A stretch of DNA of 64,000 bases from an uncultured Ruminiclostridium sp. (lineage in GTDB: Bacteria > Bacillota > Clostridia > Oscillospirales > Ruminococcaceae): assembly GCA_947630175.1 (NCBI GenBank), contig CANRGJ010000001.1:344165-408164 (forward strand), written 5' to 3'. The notes below the pieces were generated by a model. The model saw only the letters and a list, made by a program, of their open reading frames with translations. It did no database searches and was not told the origin of the DNA. The first letter of the stretch is position 1, and each line of letters begins with the position of its first letter. The position numbers were made by a program, and so were the translations under genes. Of the stretch, positions 43,584 through 52,451 are shown in pieces.

Positions 43584-44429
43584 TTATCCTTTATGTGCAA
43601 GTATTTTTTCCAATGTATTTTCAGGAGTAAGATTATATCCGATAGAAATGGGATAATGATTGTAAAATCCGTGAAAGTCGCTTCCGCCTGTTGCAAGCAG
43701 TCCATATTTCTCACAAGTTTCTAAAAGTGCTTTCTCATTACTCGGTTTCAGGCTTTGGTGCCACACTTCAACGCCGTCAAGCTTTTTTTCTTTCGCAAGC
43801 TCTTCGATAAGATCAAAATTGTCAAACACCGTAGGGTGAGCAATTACGGCAAGTCCGCCTGAGGAATGGATCAGATCCAACACGAAATGAATTTCAGGAT
43901 TAGACATTGTTTCGTTGCTGACCTCATCGGCACAAAGTCCCGTTTTGGAATCAAAAAGCTCGTTGTATACATCGCCGTAAAGCTCGGTGGTGTAACCGTA
44001 ATCCATAAGCGCATGCATTATATGCCCTTTGTAAATGGCCTTGCTACCTGCGGAATACTTAACTATATTTTCCAGCGTAATAGGATAGCGCTCAATTACC
44101 TTAAACGCCATTTTCTTACCGCGCTGGCGGCGCATTTCACTGTTGCGCATACACAGTCCTTCAAGACGGGCAGGCTTTTGCGGCATATAACAAAGGATAT
44201 GCGCTTTACTGCCGCGTTTTCCGTCAAAAGCGGAAAATTCGACCGCAGGAATTATCTCGATGCCGTATCTTTGCCCAAGCACAGCAGCTCTTGAAACAGA
44301 AGATATACAGTCATGGTCTGTTATGGCTAAATAATCGATACCGTTTCTCTTTGCCTGAGCTATTACTTCCTCAATGCCCAAAGAGCCGTCTGACAGCGTG
44401 GTGTGACAATGTAGATCCGCTTTTATCAT
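43584..44429 (-). CDS. PHP domain metal-dependent phosphoesterase
   Basis: A 281-aa PHP-domain protein with the metal ligands in ADLHCHTTLSDGSLG and AITDHDCISS, a glutamate in EIIPAVEFSA, and the later LAVIAHPTVF and TGGSDFHG. This matches the TrpH/YciV-like group, which removes 3',5'-linked nucleotides (RNase AM or nucleoside bisphosphatase). The N-terminal start is well placed and the length normal. Substrate assignment is by family only. Confidence 0.9.
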   Translation of the reverse strand: MIKADLHCHTTLSDGSLGIEEVIAQAKRNGIDYLAITDHDCISSVSRAAVLGQRYGIEIIPAVEFSAFDGKRGSKAHILCYMPQKPARLEGLCMRNSEMRRQRGKKMAFKVIERYPITLENIVKYSAGSKAIYKGHIMHALMDYGYTTELYGDVYNELFDSKTGLCADEVSNETMSNPEIHFVLDLIHSSGGLAVIAHPTVFDNFDLIEELAKEKKLDGVEVWHQSLKPSNEKALLETCEKYGLLATGGSDFHGFYNHYPISIGYNLTPENTLEKILAHKG

Positions 44430-44489
44430 TTTAACAATTTGCTAAAAAGCAATTCTCCTTTTGGGTTTTATCGTTAAGGTCATATTTAC

Positions 44490-45389
44490 TTACTTAATTA
44501 TACGGCCAAAGCCTTTTGCCTGACGTTTTGGTTTTATTTCCTGCTCAGTGCCGCCTCTGTCGGTAAAAATATGCTCTTCTTCGGTGACTTCTTCAGGAAG
44601 TTCGGGATTATGTTCCCCTCTCGACTCATAATACGGATTTATTATATATTTTTGTATTACGGGATAACAGTTAAACGCATATAAGAACATTAGCCAGCCG
44701 AAAGGTATCACAGGCAGCAGGAAGGTTGAAAACGGGAAGAACAGATATATTGCAGCTCCAAATAAAAGAGTGATCAGGAAATTTATTATATTTACCTTTA
44801 TTCCCATAACGGTAAGGAGCAAAGCGTTTTTGATTATCTTACCGAGAGGGAGCGAAAGGCTCACTATTTCCAAATAAACATAAAAATTCGCCATAAAAAC
44901 ATATGAGGCAATAGCGGTAGAGACAATAAGCATTGCATAATTTCCTGCAGTAGGCGCATTCTCCACTACCTGAAGATAAAATAACGCTCCATATATGAAC
45001 ATTCCAAAAAACAAAACATCAAAAATCCCTACCGCAAGCGCTTGAAAAAAGTTTTCTTTATATGCCTTTTTAAATTCATCAAATACAAAAATCGGCTTTT
45101 CAAGCGTAAACTTGCGCATTACCTGCATAGACGCGGCGCTGGCAGGTCCAAAACCTATCACGAACGGAATCGACAACAGCATCCAGCGCATATCTAAGTA
45201 TTGACCTGTCAGTATTGCTCCGACCAGAACCAATACCATACCGCTGGAAATAAAAAAAAGTAAATTTATCAGCAGTATCTTCCAGAATTTACCGATAAAC
45301 TGTTCCCAAAATCTAAAAAAAGGTTTCTTTTTCGGTCCGTTTTTGGCAACGCCCTTGCCTGACGTTTCATAATTATAAAAGAGTCCCAA
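44490..45389 (-). CDS. YesL/DUF624 family membrane protein
   Basis: A 299-aa integral membrane protein with about six hydrophobic helices between residues 35 and 250. It contains the family's FWKILLINLLFFI start and the IPFVIGFGPASAASMQVMRK motif. The C-terminal ~45 residues are charged and cytoplasmic, ending KPKRQAKGFGRIIK. YesL proteins often accompany carbohydrate uptake operons, though none is adjacent. Function unknown. Confidence 0.82.
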   Translation of the reverse strand: MGLFYNYETSGKGVAKNGPKKKPFFRFWEQFIGKFWKILLINLLFFISSGMVLVLVGAILTGQYLDMRWMLLSIPFVIGFGPASAASMQVMRKFTLEKPIFVFDEFKKAYKENFFQALAVGIFDVLFFGMFIYGALFYLQVVENAPTAGNYAMLIVSTAIASYVFMANFYVYLEIVSLSLPLGKIIKNALLLTVMGIKVNIINFLITLLFGAAIYLFFPFSTFLLPVIPFGWLMFLYAFNCYPVIQKYIINPYYESRGEHNPELPEEVTEEEHIFTDRGGTEQEIKPKRQAKGFGRIIK

Positions 45390-45477
45390 TTCTTTTCCTG
45401 CTTTCTTTTGGTATATTCAGTAAAAAATTCAACTTAAAATATTATACTATATTTTATATTAAATTGCAATAGCGGGT

Positions 45478-46041
45478 TTATATTATTTGCATACGCCTGA
45501 GCGTATGATATAAGCGTCCTATGGGCAAGCCCATTACGTTATAATAATCTCCCTCTATGCCCTTTATCAGCAGTGCGCCTTTTCCCTGTATACCGTATGC
45601 TCCCGCTTTGTCCTTCGGCTCGCCGCTTGCGATATAGCTGTCGATTTCATTTTCGCTCAGTGTAAAAAACTCTACCTTTGTTTCCTCAAAAAAGCTGTTT
45701 ACAACATCACCGTTTTGAGCTATTGCAACTCCTGTGATAACTGTATGCTTTTTCCCTGAAAGGAGCGTCAGCATTTCCCTTGCGTGTGCTTCGCTTCTCG
45801 GTTTTCCCAGCGCCTTACCACAACAAAACACCATAGTATCTGCGCCGATAACAAAATCTTTTCTGTGTTCGGAAGAAACCTCTACGGCTTTTTGTTCCGC
45901 CAGTTTTTTGACCAAAAGCTGAGGTTCAAGCGTATCATCGGCTTTTTCCTCACCTTTAGCGGGAATTATTGTAAAATCCTCAGTTATAAGGGCGAGCAGT
46001 TCGCGTCTTCGTGGAGATGCGCTTGCAAGAATTATGCCCAT
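45478..46041 (-). CDS. maf: Maf family nucleotide pyrophosphatase
   Basis: A 187-aa house-cleaning pyrophosphatase (dTTP/UTP type) that removes non-canonical nucleotides. It has ILASASPRRRELLALI at the N-terminus, FVIGADTMVFCCGKALGKPR in the middle, and SGEPKDKAGAYGIQGKGALL near residue 140. The start codon overlaps the ppa stop (TGATG), so translation is coupled to ppa. Both enzymes release or use pyrophosphate, a sensible pairing. Confidence 0.94.
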   Translation of the reverse strand: MGIILASASPRRRELLALITEDFTIIPAKGEEKADDTLEPQLLVKKLAEQKAVEVSSEHRKDFVIGADTMVFCCGKALGKPRSEAHAREMLTLLSGKKHTVITGVAIAQNGDVVNSFFEETKVEFFTLSENEIDSYIASGEPKDKAGAYGIQGKGALLIKGIEGDYYNVMGLPIGRLYHTLRRMQII

Positions 46042-46577
46042 CAGTTATTTTCTCCGTATTTGTCCTTATAATTTTGTATGCAATGTTTGATAATATCGGA
46101 CGCTGCTTTCTGACCCATTACTTCATTCACCGCTGTATGCTTATTTTCAAGCTGTTTGTATACGGTAAAGAAATGCTGCATTTCCTGAAAAATGTGCTGA
46201 GGAAGAGCCTCTATGCTCCTGTATGAATTATATGTGGGGTCTTCAAATGGAATGGCTATTATTTTTTCATCATTTTTTCCGTTGTCCACCATTGTTATAA
46301 CGCCGATAGGATAGCACTGCACAAGCACTAAAGGGTCAATAGGCTCGTTGCATAGAACCAGGACGTCCAAAGGGTCGCCGTCATCAGCTAATGTTTTGGG
46401 AATGAAGCCATAATTTGCAGGATAGTGGGTAGAAGTATACAGGATCCTGTCAAGAATCAGTATACCGCTTTCCTTATCCAACTCGTATTTGTTCTTGCTT
46501 CCCTTGGATATTTCAATAACTGCGAGAAAATTGTAGGGGTCAATACGATCGGGGTTGATGTCGTGCCAAACGTTCAT
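46041..46577 (-). CDS. ppa: Inorganic pyrophosphatase (family I)
   Basis: Hydrolyses pyrophosphate. The 178-aa protein has the family I signature DDGDPLDVLVL (three aspartates binding metals), VEISKGSKNKYELDKESG and YPANYGFIPKTL. The N-terminal residues NVWHDINPDRIDPYNF are typical of Firmicutes homologues. It follows the GH2 gene by 20 bp and overlaps maf. Confidence 0.96.
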   Translation of the reverse strand: MNVWHDINPDRIDPYNFLAVIEISKGSKNKYELDKESGILILDRILYTSTHYPANYGFIPKTLADDGDPLDVLVLCNEPIDPLVLVQCYPIGVITMVDNGKNDEKIIAIPFEDPTYNSYRSIEALPQHIFQEMQHFFTVYKQLENKHTAVNEVMGQKAASDIIKHCIQNYKDKYGENN

Positions 46578-46597
46578 TTTATTTTTCCTCTTTTCTT

Positions 46598-49500
46598 TTA
46601 TTTTTCAAATCTGAAATAATTAAAATCAAAATTGCTTCCGGGAAGAAACGTAAATGAAACATTACCCTTCCCTGAGATCCCGCTGACAGAAAATTTGCGC
46701 TCCGTATATTCCGAGCAATCTTCAAACTCCGCAAGGATACGCTGAGTATCTCCGTTTTCCGATTTGAAAATAATATGGATACTGTTGAGTGGGAGAGTGG
46801 ATTTTCCCGATATGATAACTGCAGAAGGATCCTCTTCAAAGTCAAACATACCGAAATCCAAAACTACATTGTTGCCTATGCCGATGACCTCGGTATTATT
46901 TTTTTCAAAGCTGTCGCCGTAAATTTTTTCGCAGTTCCCTGCAAGATGATTTTCAAAGGAATCGTTTTGCTTTTCAAAGGAAAAGCCCTTTACGTGATAA
47001 TGGTGAGAGGACTGCATTACGAACGTATGTATGCCTTTCAGCTTTTTGGTCAGCTTAAATGTATTCGGCTTATATTTAAGCCATTCGGGAGGCTCATGAT
47101 ACATAAAATCACCGATAAGCTCTCCGCCCTGTTCAGGTATGCCGTCATAAAACTTAATATTTACAGGCGTAGTGCAGTTGGCGTAAATTGGAACGGTGAC
47201 GGTATCGCTGCCCATTGCTCCGAAATCTGTGTTCTCAAATCCAAACCAGGCGTTGTCGCTTTCAAAGCCTGCGCCACGTTCTATTCCGTTTCCGACACTT
47301 CCGCCGCTGACTGTATAAAGTCCGCCTACCACAAAATCATACGGGTCAAAGCAGGCTGAGCCAAGTCCCTGAGCATCAAACTGCAAGGCGGTAAGCACTC
47401 TGTATTTATCAGTGCCGTTTTTGCATAATGCTCTGAGGTAAAATCTTCCGTCTCCCTTTGCATATATCCTGACAATGCCGTTTTCAACTGACTTTATTTC
47501 CGCAAGGTTGGTAGGTATTCCGACTTCATTTGTAAGACGGTACTCTATTTCATCAGCATACGATGAATTTGCGGGTCTAACAAAAGTTTTTACAGTGGTT
47601 TCACGATTTTCAGCAGTTAATTTTAAACCAGAGGCCGACAATTCGATTTTGCGGACAGGTATTTCATCATATCCGCACCTGCTGTCAGGAGGAATATCCG
47701 TATTCTCTTCCAAGCAGGAAATGCCGTCGGAAACACCGATTCCTATTGATTTAAGCGTTAATTCGGCAAACGGCAAATCGGAAGAAGTCACTTTTACGCT
47801 TATGTCACCGCAAACGGTTTTTGCGGCTATTATCGCAAGCAACTTTCCCATAAACAAACGGCGGCTTTTGCATTTATACTGTTCAAAATCAGTGCTGTCC
47901 CCGTTGTCCAGCCCTATCAGCCGACCTGCGCCTGTTACTTCCACATTTACTCGATTATTGGCATTTGCAACAAAATTTTCGTTTTCATCTTCGGCTGATA
48001 TTTCAATAAAAATCAGATCTCTGCCGTTTGCCTTCATTTCTGTTTTATCAGGCGACAAAATCAGTTTTGCAGTATCTCCGAATGAGCGCTGAATGTCTGT
48101 TGCTATCTCTTTTCCGTTTTCATTATAAGCTATTGCAGTAAGTTCGCCTTTTTCATAGGGAATAAGGTAATCGGCGGTCAGGGTTTTTCCATGGGCGTGG
48201 TCGATATATTTTTTGCCTAATGATTTTCCGTTAAAAAACAATTCAGCATAAGGTGCGTTTGTGGTCACACGCACATCTATTTCCTGCCCATCGGAAAAAT
48301 CCCAATATGGGAAAATATGTATCATAGGCGCATTCTTGTAATCAGTCCATTCTGATTGGAAAATATAAGAACCGTCTTTTCTGAAGCCTGCCGTGTCGAT
48401 TTGTCCGAAGTAGCTGTTCTTTGTGCTGTAAGGAGTAGACTCGCCTATGTAATCAAAGCCACTCCAGATAAACTGCCCTGCGCAGTATTCTGCGTCCCTG
48501 TCAGGGATTATGCATCCTTCAATATTCGGTGCCGCCCAGCCCGTTGTGCTGTTTCCGAGAGATGAACACTGCTCATCATCATCTGCCAGAACAACACGGG
48601 AAAGCGGGAAATGATATACTCCCCTGCTTTGCACAACAGAAGCGGTCTCGCTTCCGTATATCATCCAGTCAGGGTGTTTCTTGTGATGTTCTTCATACAG
48701 GCGTTCTCCGTAGTTGTAGCCTGCAAGTTTCAACATATCAACACATTTCTGAGCATTCTCCCACTGAAGATAGTTAGAACCGCAGGTTATATATGCATTT
48801 TTCCGTGTGTCGTGCTGTCTTATAAAAGACGCAAGACGGGCAGTTATCTCCTGCCCATGTGAATCAGCGTGCATATCATAAATTTCATTTCCTATGCTCC
48901 AGCCGATAAGGGAGGGGTGATTTCTGTCACGGCGTATCCAGGACGCAACGTCACGTTCCGCCCAGTCTTTGAAAAAGCGTGCGTAGTCGTATTCAGTTTT
49001 TGAGCGTTCCCACATATCAAAGCCTTCGGAAAGGACAAGAAATCCCATTTCGTCCGCCAGCTCCATAAGTTCAACAGAAGGCATATTGTGGCTGGTGCGA
49101 ATGGCGTTTATTCCCATCTCACGAAGCTTCAGCAATCTGCGGCGAAGAGCCGTTTTATTCTGCGCTGCCCCAAGCGCTCCCAGATCGTGATGTTCGCACG
49201 AACCGTGTAGCTTTATATGCTTGTGATTGAGGAAAAAACCGTGGTCGCATGTAAATTTGATACAGCGAAAACCAAATATTGTTGTTTCTGCGTCGATCAC
49301 ATTGCCGCTTTGTATAAGCTGAGTTTCAAGCGTGTAAAGATACGGAGAATCAATATCCCAAAGTTTTACGTTATTAACCTCTATATTTTGGAGTGTTGCG
49401 GCATAACTGTATTTTTTCTGTCTTATGGCAGGAGAAACGACTGAAATATTAAGAGTGGACGCCTGAGCAGTGTTCTCCGCAATAATGTTTCCGTCCCGGT

Positions 49501-50050
49501 CCTTTATAATTTGTTTAACGCAAAAGTCACAAGAAGCATCAACAGGTCTGCATATTTCCGTTGATATTGTCGCAATACCTGTTTCTGGCGACGCGCTTAT
49601 GTATATTCCGTCAGGAGCAATATGTGCCGACGGCATTTCTTTTATCCATACGTTGCGGTATATTCCTGCTCCCGAATACCAGCGGGAATTTGGGCTTTGG
49701 TAGTTTACTCTTACGGCAACAATATTCTCGCCGTCTTTGAGAAAATCGCTTATCTCAAACTCAAAGGTGGAATAGCCGTACTTCCATTCTCCAACTAAAG
49801 AACCGTTTACATAAACGGCGCTGTCCATATAAACGCCTTCAAATCTTAAAGAAACAACCGCGTCTGATTTTGTATGATAAAATATCTTTCTGTACCAGCC
49901 TGTTGAGGTCTCGTAAAGATTTTTTGTATCGTATATAAGCCAGTCGTGAGGAATATCCACTCTTTTCCAGTCAAAGTCATCTGAATAATCTGTGCCGAAT
50001 GGCTTCTTTGAAAATTCCCAACCGTCACAGAAAAGTTTTTTTGAACTCAT
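46598..50050 (-). CDS. Glycoside hydrolase family 2 (beta-galactosidase-like), multidomain
   Basis: An 1150-aa enzyme without a signal peptide, so probably cytoplasmic. Order: sugar-binding domain (about 1-155, with WKRVDIPHDWLIYD), immunoglobulin-like domain (about 160-270), TIM barrel (about 275-570) with the acid/base glutamate in GWSIGNEIYDMH and the nucleophile in MIYGSETAS, then a DUF4982-like domain and a beta-rich C-terminal part (about 690-1150) with a likely carbohydrate-binding module. The active site is intact. Substrates could be beta-galactosides, glucuronides or complex plant glycans. It has its own promoter and reads into ppa. Confidence 0.92.
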   Translation of the reverse strand: MSSKKLFCDGWEFSKKPFGTDYSDDFDWKRVDIPHDWLIYDTKNLYETSTGWYRKIFYHTKSDAVVSLRFEGVYMDSAVYVNGSLVGEWKYGYSTFEFEISDFLKDGENIVAVRVNYQSPNSRWYSGAGIYRNVWIKEMPSAHIAPDGIYISASPETGIATISTEICRPVDASCDFCVKQIIKDRDGNIIAENTAQASTLNISVVSPAIRQKKYSYAATLQNIEVNNVKLWDIDSPYLYTLETQLIQSGNVIDAETTIFGFRCIKFTCDHGFFLNHKHIKLHGSCEHHDLGALGAAQNKTALRRRLLKLREMGINAIRTSHNMPSVELMELADEMGFLVLSEGFDMWERSKTEYDYARFFKDWAERDVASWIRRDRNHPSLIGWSIGNEIYDMHADSHGQEITARLASFIRQHDTRKNAYITCGSNYLQWENAQKCVDMLKLAGYNYGERLYEEHHKKHPDWMIYGSETASVVQSRGVYHFPLSRVVLADDDEQCSSLGNSTTGWAAPNIEGCIIPDRDAEYCAGQFIWSGFDYIGESTPYSTKNSYFGQIDTAGFRKDGSYIFQSEWTDYKNAPMIHIFPYWDFSDGQEIDVRVTTNAPYAELFFNGKSLGKKYIDHAHGKTLTADYLIPYEKGELTAIAYNENGKEIATDIQRSFGDTAKLILSPDKTEMKANGRDLIFIEISAEDENENFVANANNRVNVEVTGAGRLIGLDNGDSTDFEQYKCKSRRLFMGKLLAIIAAKTVCGDISVKVTSSDLPFAELTLKSIGIGVSDGISCLEENTDIPPDSRCGYDEIPVRKIELSASGLKLTAENRETTVKTFVRPANSSYADEIEYRLTNEVGIPTNLAEIKSVENGIVRIYAKGDGRFYLRALCKNGTDKYRVLTALQFDAQGLGSACFDPYDFVVGGLYTVSGGSVGNGIERGAGFESDNAWFGFENTDFGAMGSDTVTVPIYANCTTPVNIKFYDGIPEQGGELIGDFMYHEPPEWLKYKPNTFKLTKKLKGIHTFVMQSSHHYHVKGFSFEKQNDSFENHLAGNCEKIYGDSFEKNNTEVIGIGNNVVLDFGMFDFEEDPSAVIISGKSTLPLNSIHIIFKSENGDTQRILAEFEDCSEYTERKFSVSGISGKGNVSFTFLPGSNFDFNYFRFEK

Positions 50051-50085
50051 AAACGCTCCTTGAACTTAAAAATAAAACTACTATT

Positions 50086-50114
50086 ATTTTACATTAAAAT
50101 AACAATTTAGTCAA
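50086..50114 (-). promoter_or_regulatory. Sigma-A promoter for the GH2 gene
   Basis: On the - strand TTGACT (50109-50114) and TAAAAT (50086-50091) are 17 bp apart, about 35 bp upstream of the GH2 start. It is back-to-back with the metA promoter. Confidence 0.65.
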
Positions 50115-50146
50115 TGCAAAAGTGAAAATTATCGTAATTTTTATGG

Positions 50147-50175
50147 TTGCATTGAAAGAATTATTATGATATAAT
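50147..50175 (+). promoter_or_regulatory. Sigma-A promoter for metA
   Basis: TTGCAT (50147-50152) and TATAAT (50170-50175) are 17 bp apart and 43 bp before the metA ATG. The leader is too short to hold a SAM riboswitch. Confidence 0.7.
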
Positions 50176-50218
50176 TTATGGGAAGATTTATACAGATACA
50201 TTGAAAGGATACAACATT

Positions 50219-51142
50219 ATGCCCATAAAGATACCTGATGGTCTTCCCGCATTCAAAACGCTTTTGCAGGAAAATATATTTGTTATGGAAAGCGGAAGAG
50301 CGTCGGAGCAGGATATACGTCCGCTTAAAATAGGGATAGTAAACCTTATGCCAACAAAAATAGAAACAGAAACGCAATTGCTCAGACTGCTCAGCAACAC
50401 GCCGTTACAGGTGGATATCACTCTGATATATACCGAAACATATCTTCCCAAAAATACTTCATGGGAGCATTTGCAGAATTTTTACACAACGTTTGATAAG
50501 GTAAAGAACCAATATTTTGACGGGATATTCATAACAGGGGCCCCCGTTGAAAAGCTGGAATTTGAAGAAGTTGAATATTGGAACGAGCTTTGTCAAATAA
50601 TGGAATGGACAAAATCTCACGCTTTCTGCACTGTACATATTTGCTGGGGAGCGTTTGCAGGGCTTTATTATCACTACGGTCTGAAAAAACATCCTTTAGA
50701 GAAAAAACTGTTCGGCGTATTTCCGCATAAGGTAAACGCCTTTAATCACCCGTTGATGAAAGGATTTGACGACGTTTTCTTTGTTCCCCACTCAAGATAT
50801 ACGGAAGTGAAAATGGAAGAAATTGATATGATACCAGAGCTTGCGATACTGGCTTATTCAGACGAAGCGGGGCCTTATATCATTTCAGACAGGACAAGCC
50901 GGCAGATATTCATTACAGGTCATGCGGAATATGACAGAGATACGCTGAAAAACGAATATTTCAGAGATCTGGAAAAGGGACTGGATATTGATATTCCGAA
51001 AAACTACTTTCCCAATAATGACCCGAAGCTGACTCCTCTGATAAGCTGGCACGGACATGCAAGCCTTATGTACAGCAACTGGCTTAACTTCTGCGTATAT
51101 CAGGAAACGCCGTATGATTTAAAGGAATTGGAGTCGCTATAA
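50219..51142 (+). CDS. metA: Homoserine O-acyltransferase (MetA), probably acetyl-CoA specific
   Basis: Activates homoserine for methionine synthesis. The 307-aa protein starts [13 protein letters not shown] at ATG 50219, after GAAAGGAT; an in-frame start 18 bp upstream is less like the family. The catalytic cysteine is in [10 protein letters not shown], and HGHASLMY lies near the C-terminus. In the specificity loop, [17 protein letters not shown] has Glu where the E. coli succinyl enzyme has Gly, the change known to favour acetyl-CoA. The gene is probably read alone or with hydF. Confidence 0.94.
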   Translation: MPIKIPDGLPAFKTLLQENIFVMESGRASEQDIRPLKIGIVNLMPTKIETETQLLRLLSNTPLQVDITLIYTETYLPKNTSWEHLQNFYTTFDKVKNQYFDGIFITGAPVEKLEFEEVEYWNELCQIMEWTKSHAFCTVHICWGAFAGLYYHYGLKKHPLEKKLFGVFPHKVNAFNHPLMKGFDDVFFVPHSRYTEVKMEEIDMIPELAILAYSDEAGPYIISDRTSRQIFITGHAEYDRDTLKNEYFRDLEKGLDIDIPKNYFPNNDPKLTPLISWHGHASLMYSNWLNFCVYQETPYDLKELESL

Positions 51143-51200
51143 CATATAATTTCAAGGAATAGGGTAAGCAGGTAAATTTCTTTTTGAAAGGAAGATAACT

Positions 51201-52409
51201 ATGGGACTTAATGAAACGCCCTCTGCCAACAGAGTGCATATAGGCTTTTTCGGCAGAAGAAATGCGGGAAAATCCAGCCTTGTGAACAAGGTAACAGGGC
51301 AGGAGCTTGCCGTTGTTTCCGATGTTGCGGGCACTACAACCGACCCTGTTTACAAAGCTATGGAGCTTCTGCCGCTGGGACCTGTTATGATAATTGATAC
51401 GGCGGGGTTTGACGATGAAGGCGAGCTTGGAGAGCTGAGAGTAAAAAAAACAAAGCAGGTTTTAAACAAAACAGACGTTGCAGTGCTTGTGGTAGACGCA
51501 AATGAAGGACTGGCAAACTGTGATAAAGAGCTTGTTGAGTTGTTCAGGAAAAAGGAGATCCCTTATATAATCGCTTATAACAAATCTGATCTATGCAGTG
51601 TTCAATCAAAAGGCGAAGAAAACAGCATATATGTAAGCGCAAAAACAGGCGAAAATATTTATGAGCTTAAAGAAAGGATTGGAAAGCTGGCAAATACTGA
51701 CGATTACACGCTGAAAATCGTGGGTGATATGCTGAAGCCTGATGATTTTGTTGTTCTGGTAGTTCCAATCGACTCAGCCGCACCGAAAGGAAGACTGATC
51801 TTACCTCAACAGCAGACTATAAGAGATATACTTGAGGCAAATGCTGTCGCTGTTGTTGTAAAAGAAAGCGGGCTTAAAGAAACGCTTGAACATATCGGCA
51901 AAAAGCCTGCTATGGTCATAACCGACAGTCAGGCATTCCAGCAGGTTGCAAAAGATACTCCTTTGGATATTCCCCTTACCTCTTTTTCAATCCTTATGGC
52001 AAGATTTAAGGGATTCCTTGATATTGCTGTCAAAGGAGCAGCGGCAATCGACAAATTAAAGGACGGAGATACGGTGCTGATATCCGAAGGCTGCACTCAT
52101 CACAGACAGTGCGACGATATAGGAACGGTAAAAATTCCTCGTTGGCTGAAAGAGTATACGGGAAAAGAGCTTATCATAAAAACTTCAACCGGAACGGAAT
52201 TTCCTGAGGAGCTGTCGGAATATTCGCTGATCATTCACTGCGGAGGCTGTATGCTGAACGAGCGAGAAGTTAGATATCGTATGAAATGCGCTGAGGACGC
52301 AGGTGTTCCTATTACAAATTACGGTACAGCTATTGCACTGATGAAAGGAATACTAAAGAGAAGTATTGAGATTTTCCCTGATTTGGCAAGCAAAATTGAA
52401 GATAAATAA
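51201..52409 (+). CDS. hydF: [FeFe] hydrogenase H-cluster maturation GTPase
   Basis: Scaffold protein on which the di-iron part of the H-cluster is assembled before transfer to the hydrogenase. The 402-aa protein has an N-terminal GTPase domain with GRRNAGKSSLV (P-loop), DVAGTTTDPV, DTAGFDDEG and NKSD. A dimerisation domain follows. The C-terminal cluster domain has GCTHHRQCDDI and the HCGGCML motif for the [4Fe-4S] site. The hydE and hydG partners and the hydrogenase are not in the window. It implies hydrogen metabolism in the host. Confidence 0.96.
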   Translation: MGLNETPSANRVHIGFFGRRNAGKSSLVNKVTGQELAVVSDVAGTTTDPVYKAMELLPLGPVMIIDTAGFDDEGELGELRVKKTKQVLNKTDVAVLVVDANEGLANCDKELVELFRKKEIPYIIAYNKSDLCSVQSKGEENSIYVSAKTGENIYELKERIGKLANTDDYTLKIVGDMLKPDDFVVLVVPIDSAAPKGRLILPQQQTIRDILEANAVAVVVKESGLKETLEHIGKKPAMVITDSQAFQQVAKDTPLDIPLTSFSILMARFKGFLDIAVKGAAAIDKLKDGDTVLISEGCTHHRQCDDIGTVKIPRWLKEYTGKELIIKTSTGTEFPEELSEYSLIIHCGGCMLNEREVRYRMKCAEDAGVPITNYGTAIALMKGILKRSIEIFPDLASKIEDK

Positions 52410-52412
52410 AAG

Positions 52413-52450
52413 AAAAAACGTCTCCCTGCTATCGCAAGGAGACGTTTTTC
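52413..52450. terminator. Bidirectional terminator between hydF and the sigma-factor gene
   Basis: A perfect AAAAACGTCTCC / GGAGACGTTTTT stem with a 12-base loop lies between two converging genes. Confidence 0.9.
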
Positions 52451-52451
52451 T

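Noticed and set aside
50100..50218. SAM riboswitch before metA
   Set aside because: The promoter leaves a leader of only about 35-40 nt, too short for any SAM-binding RNA class, and no such motif is seen.
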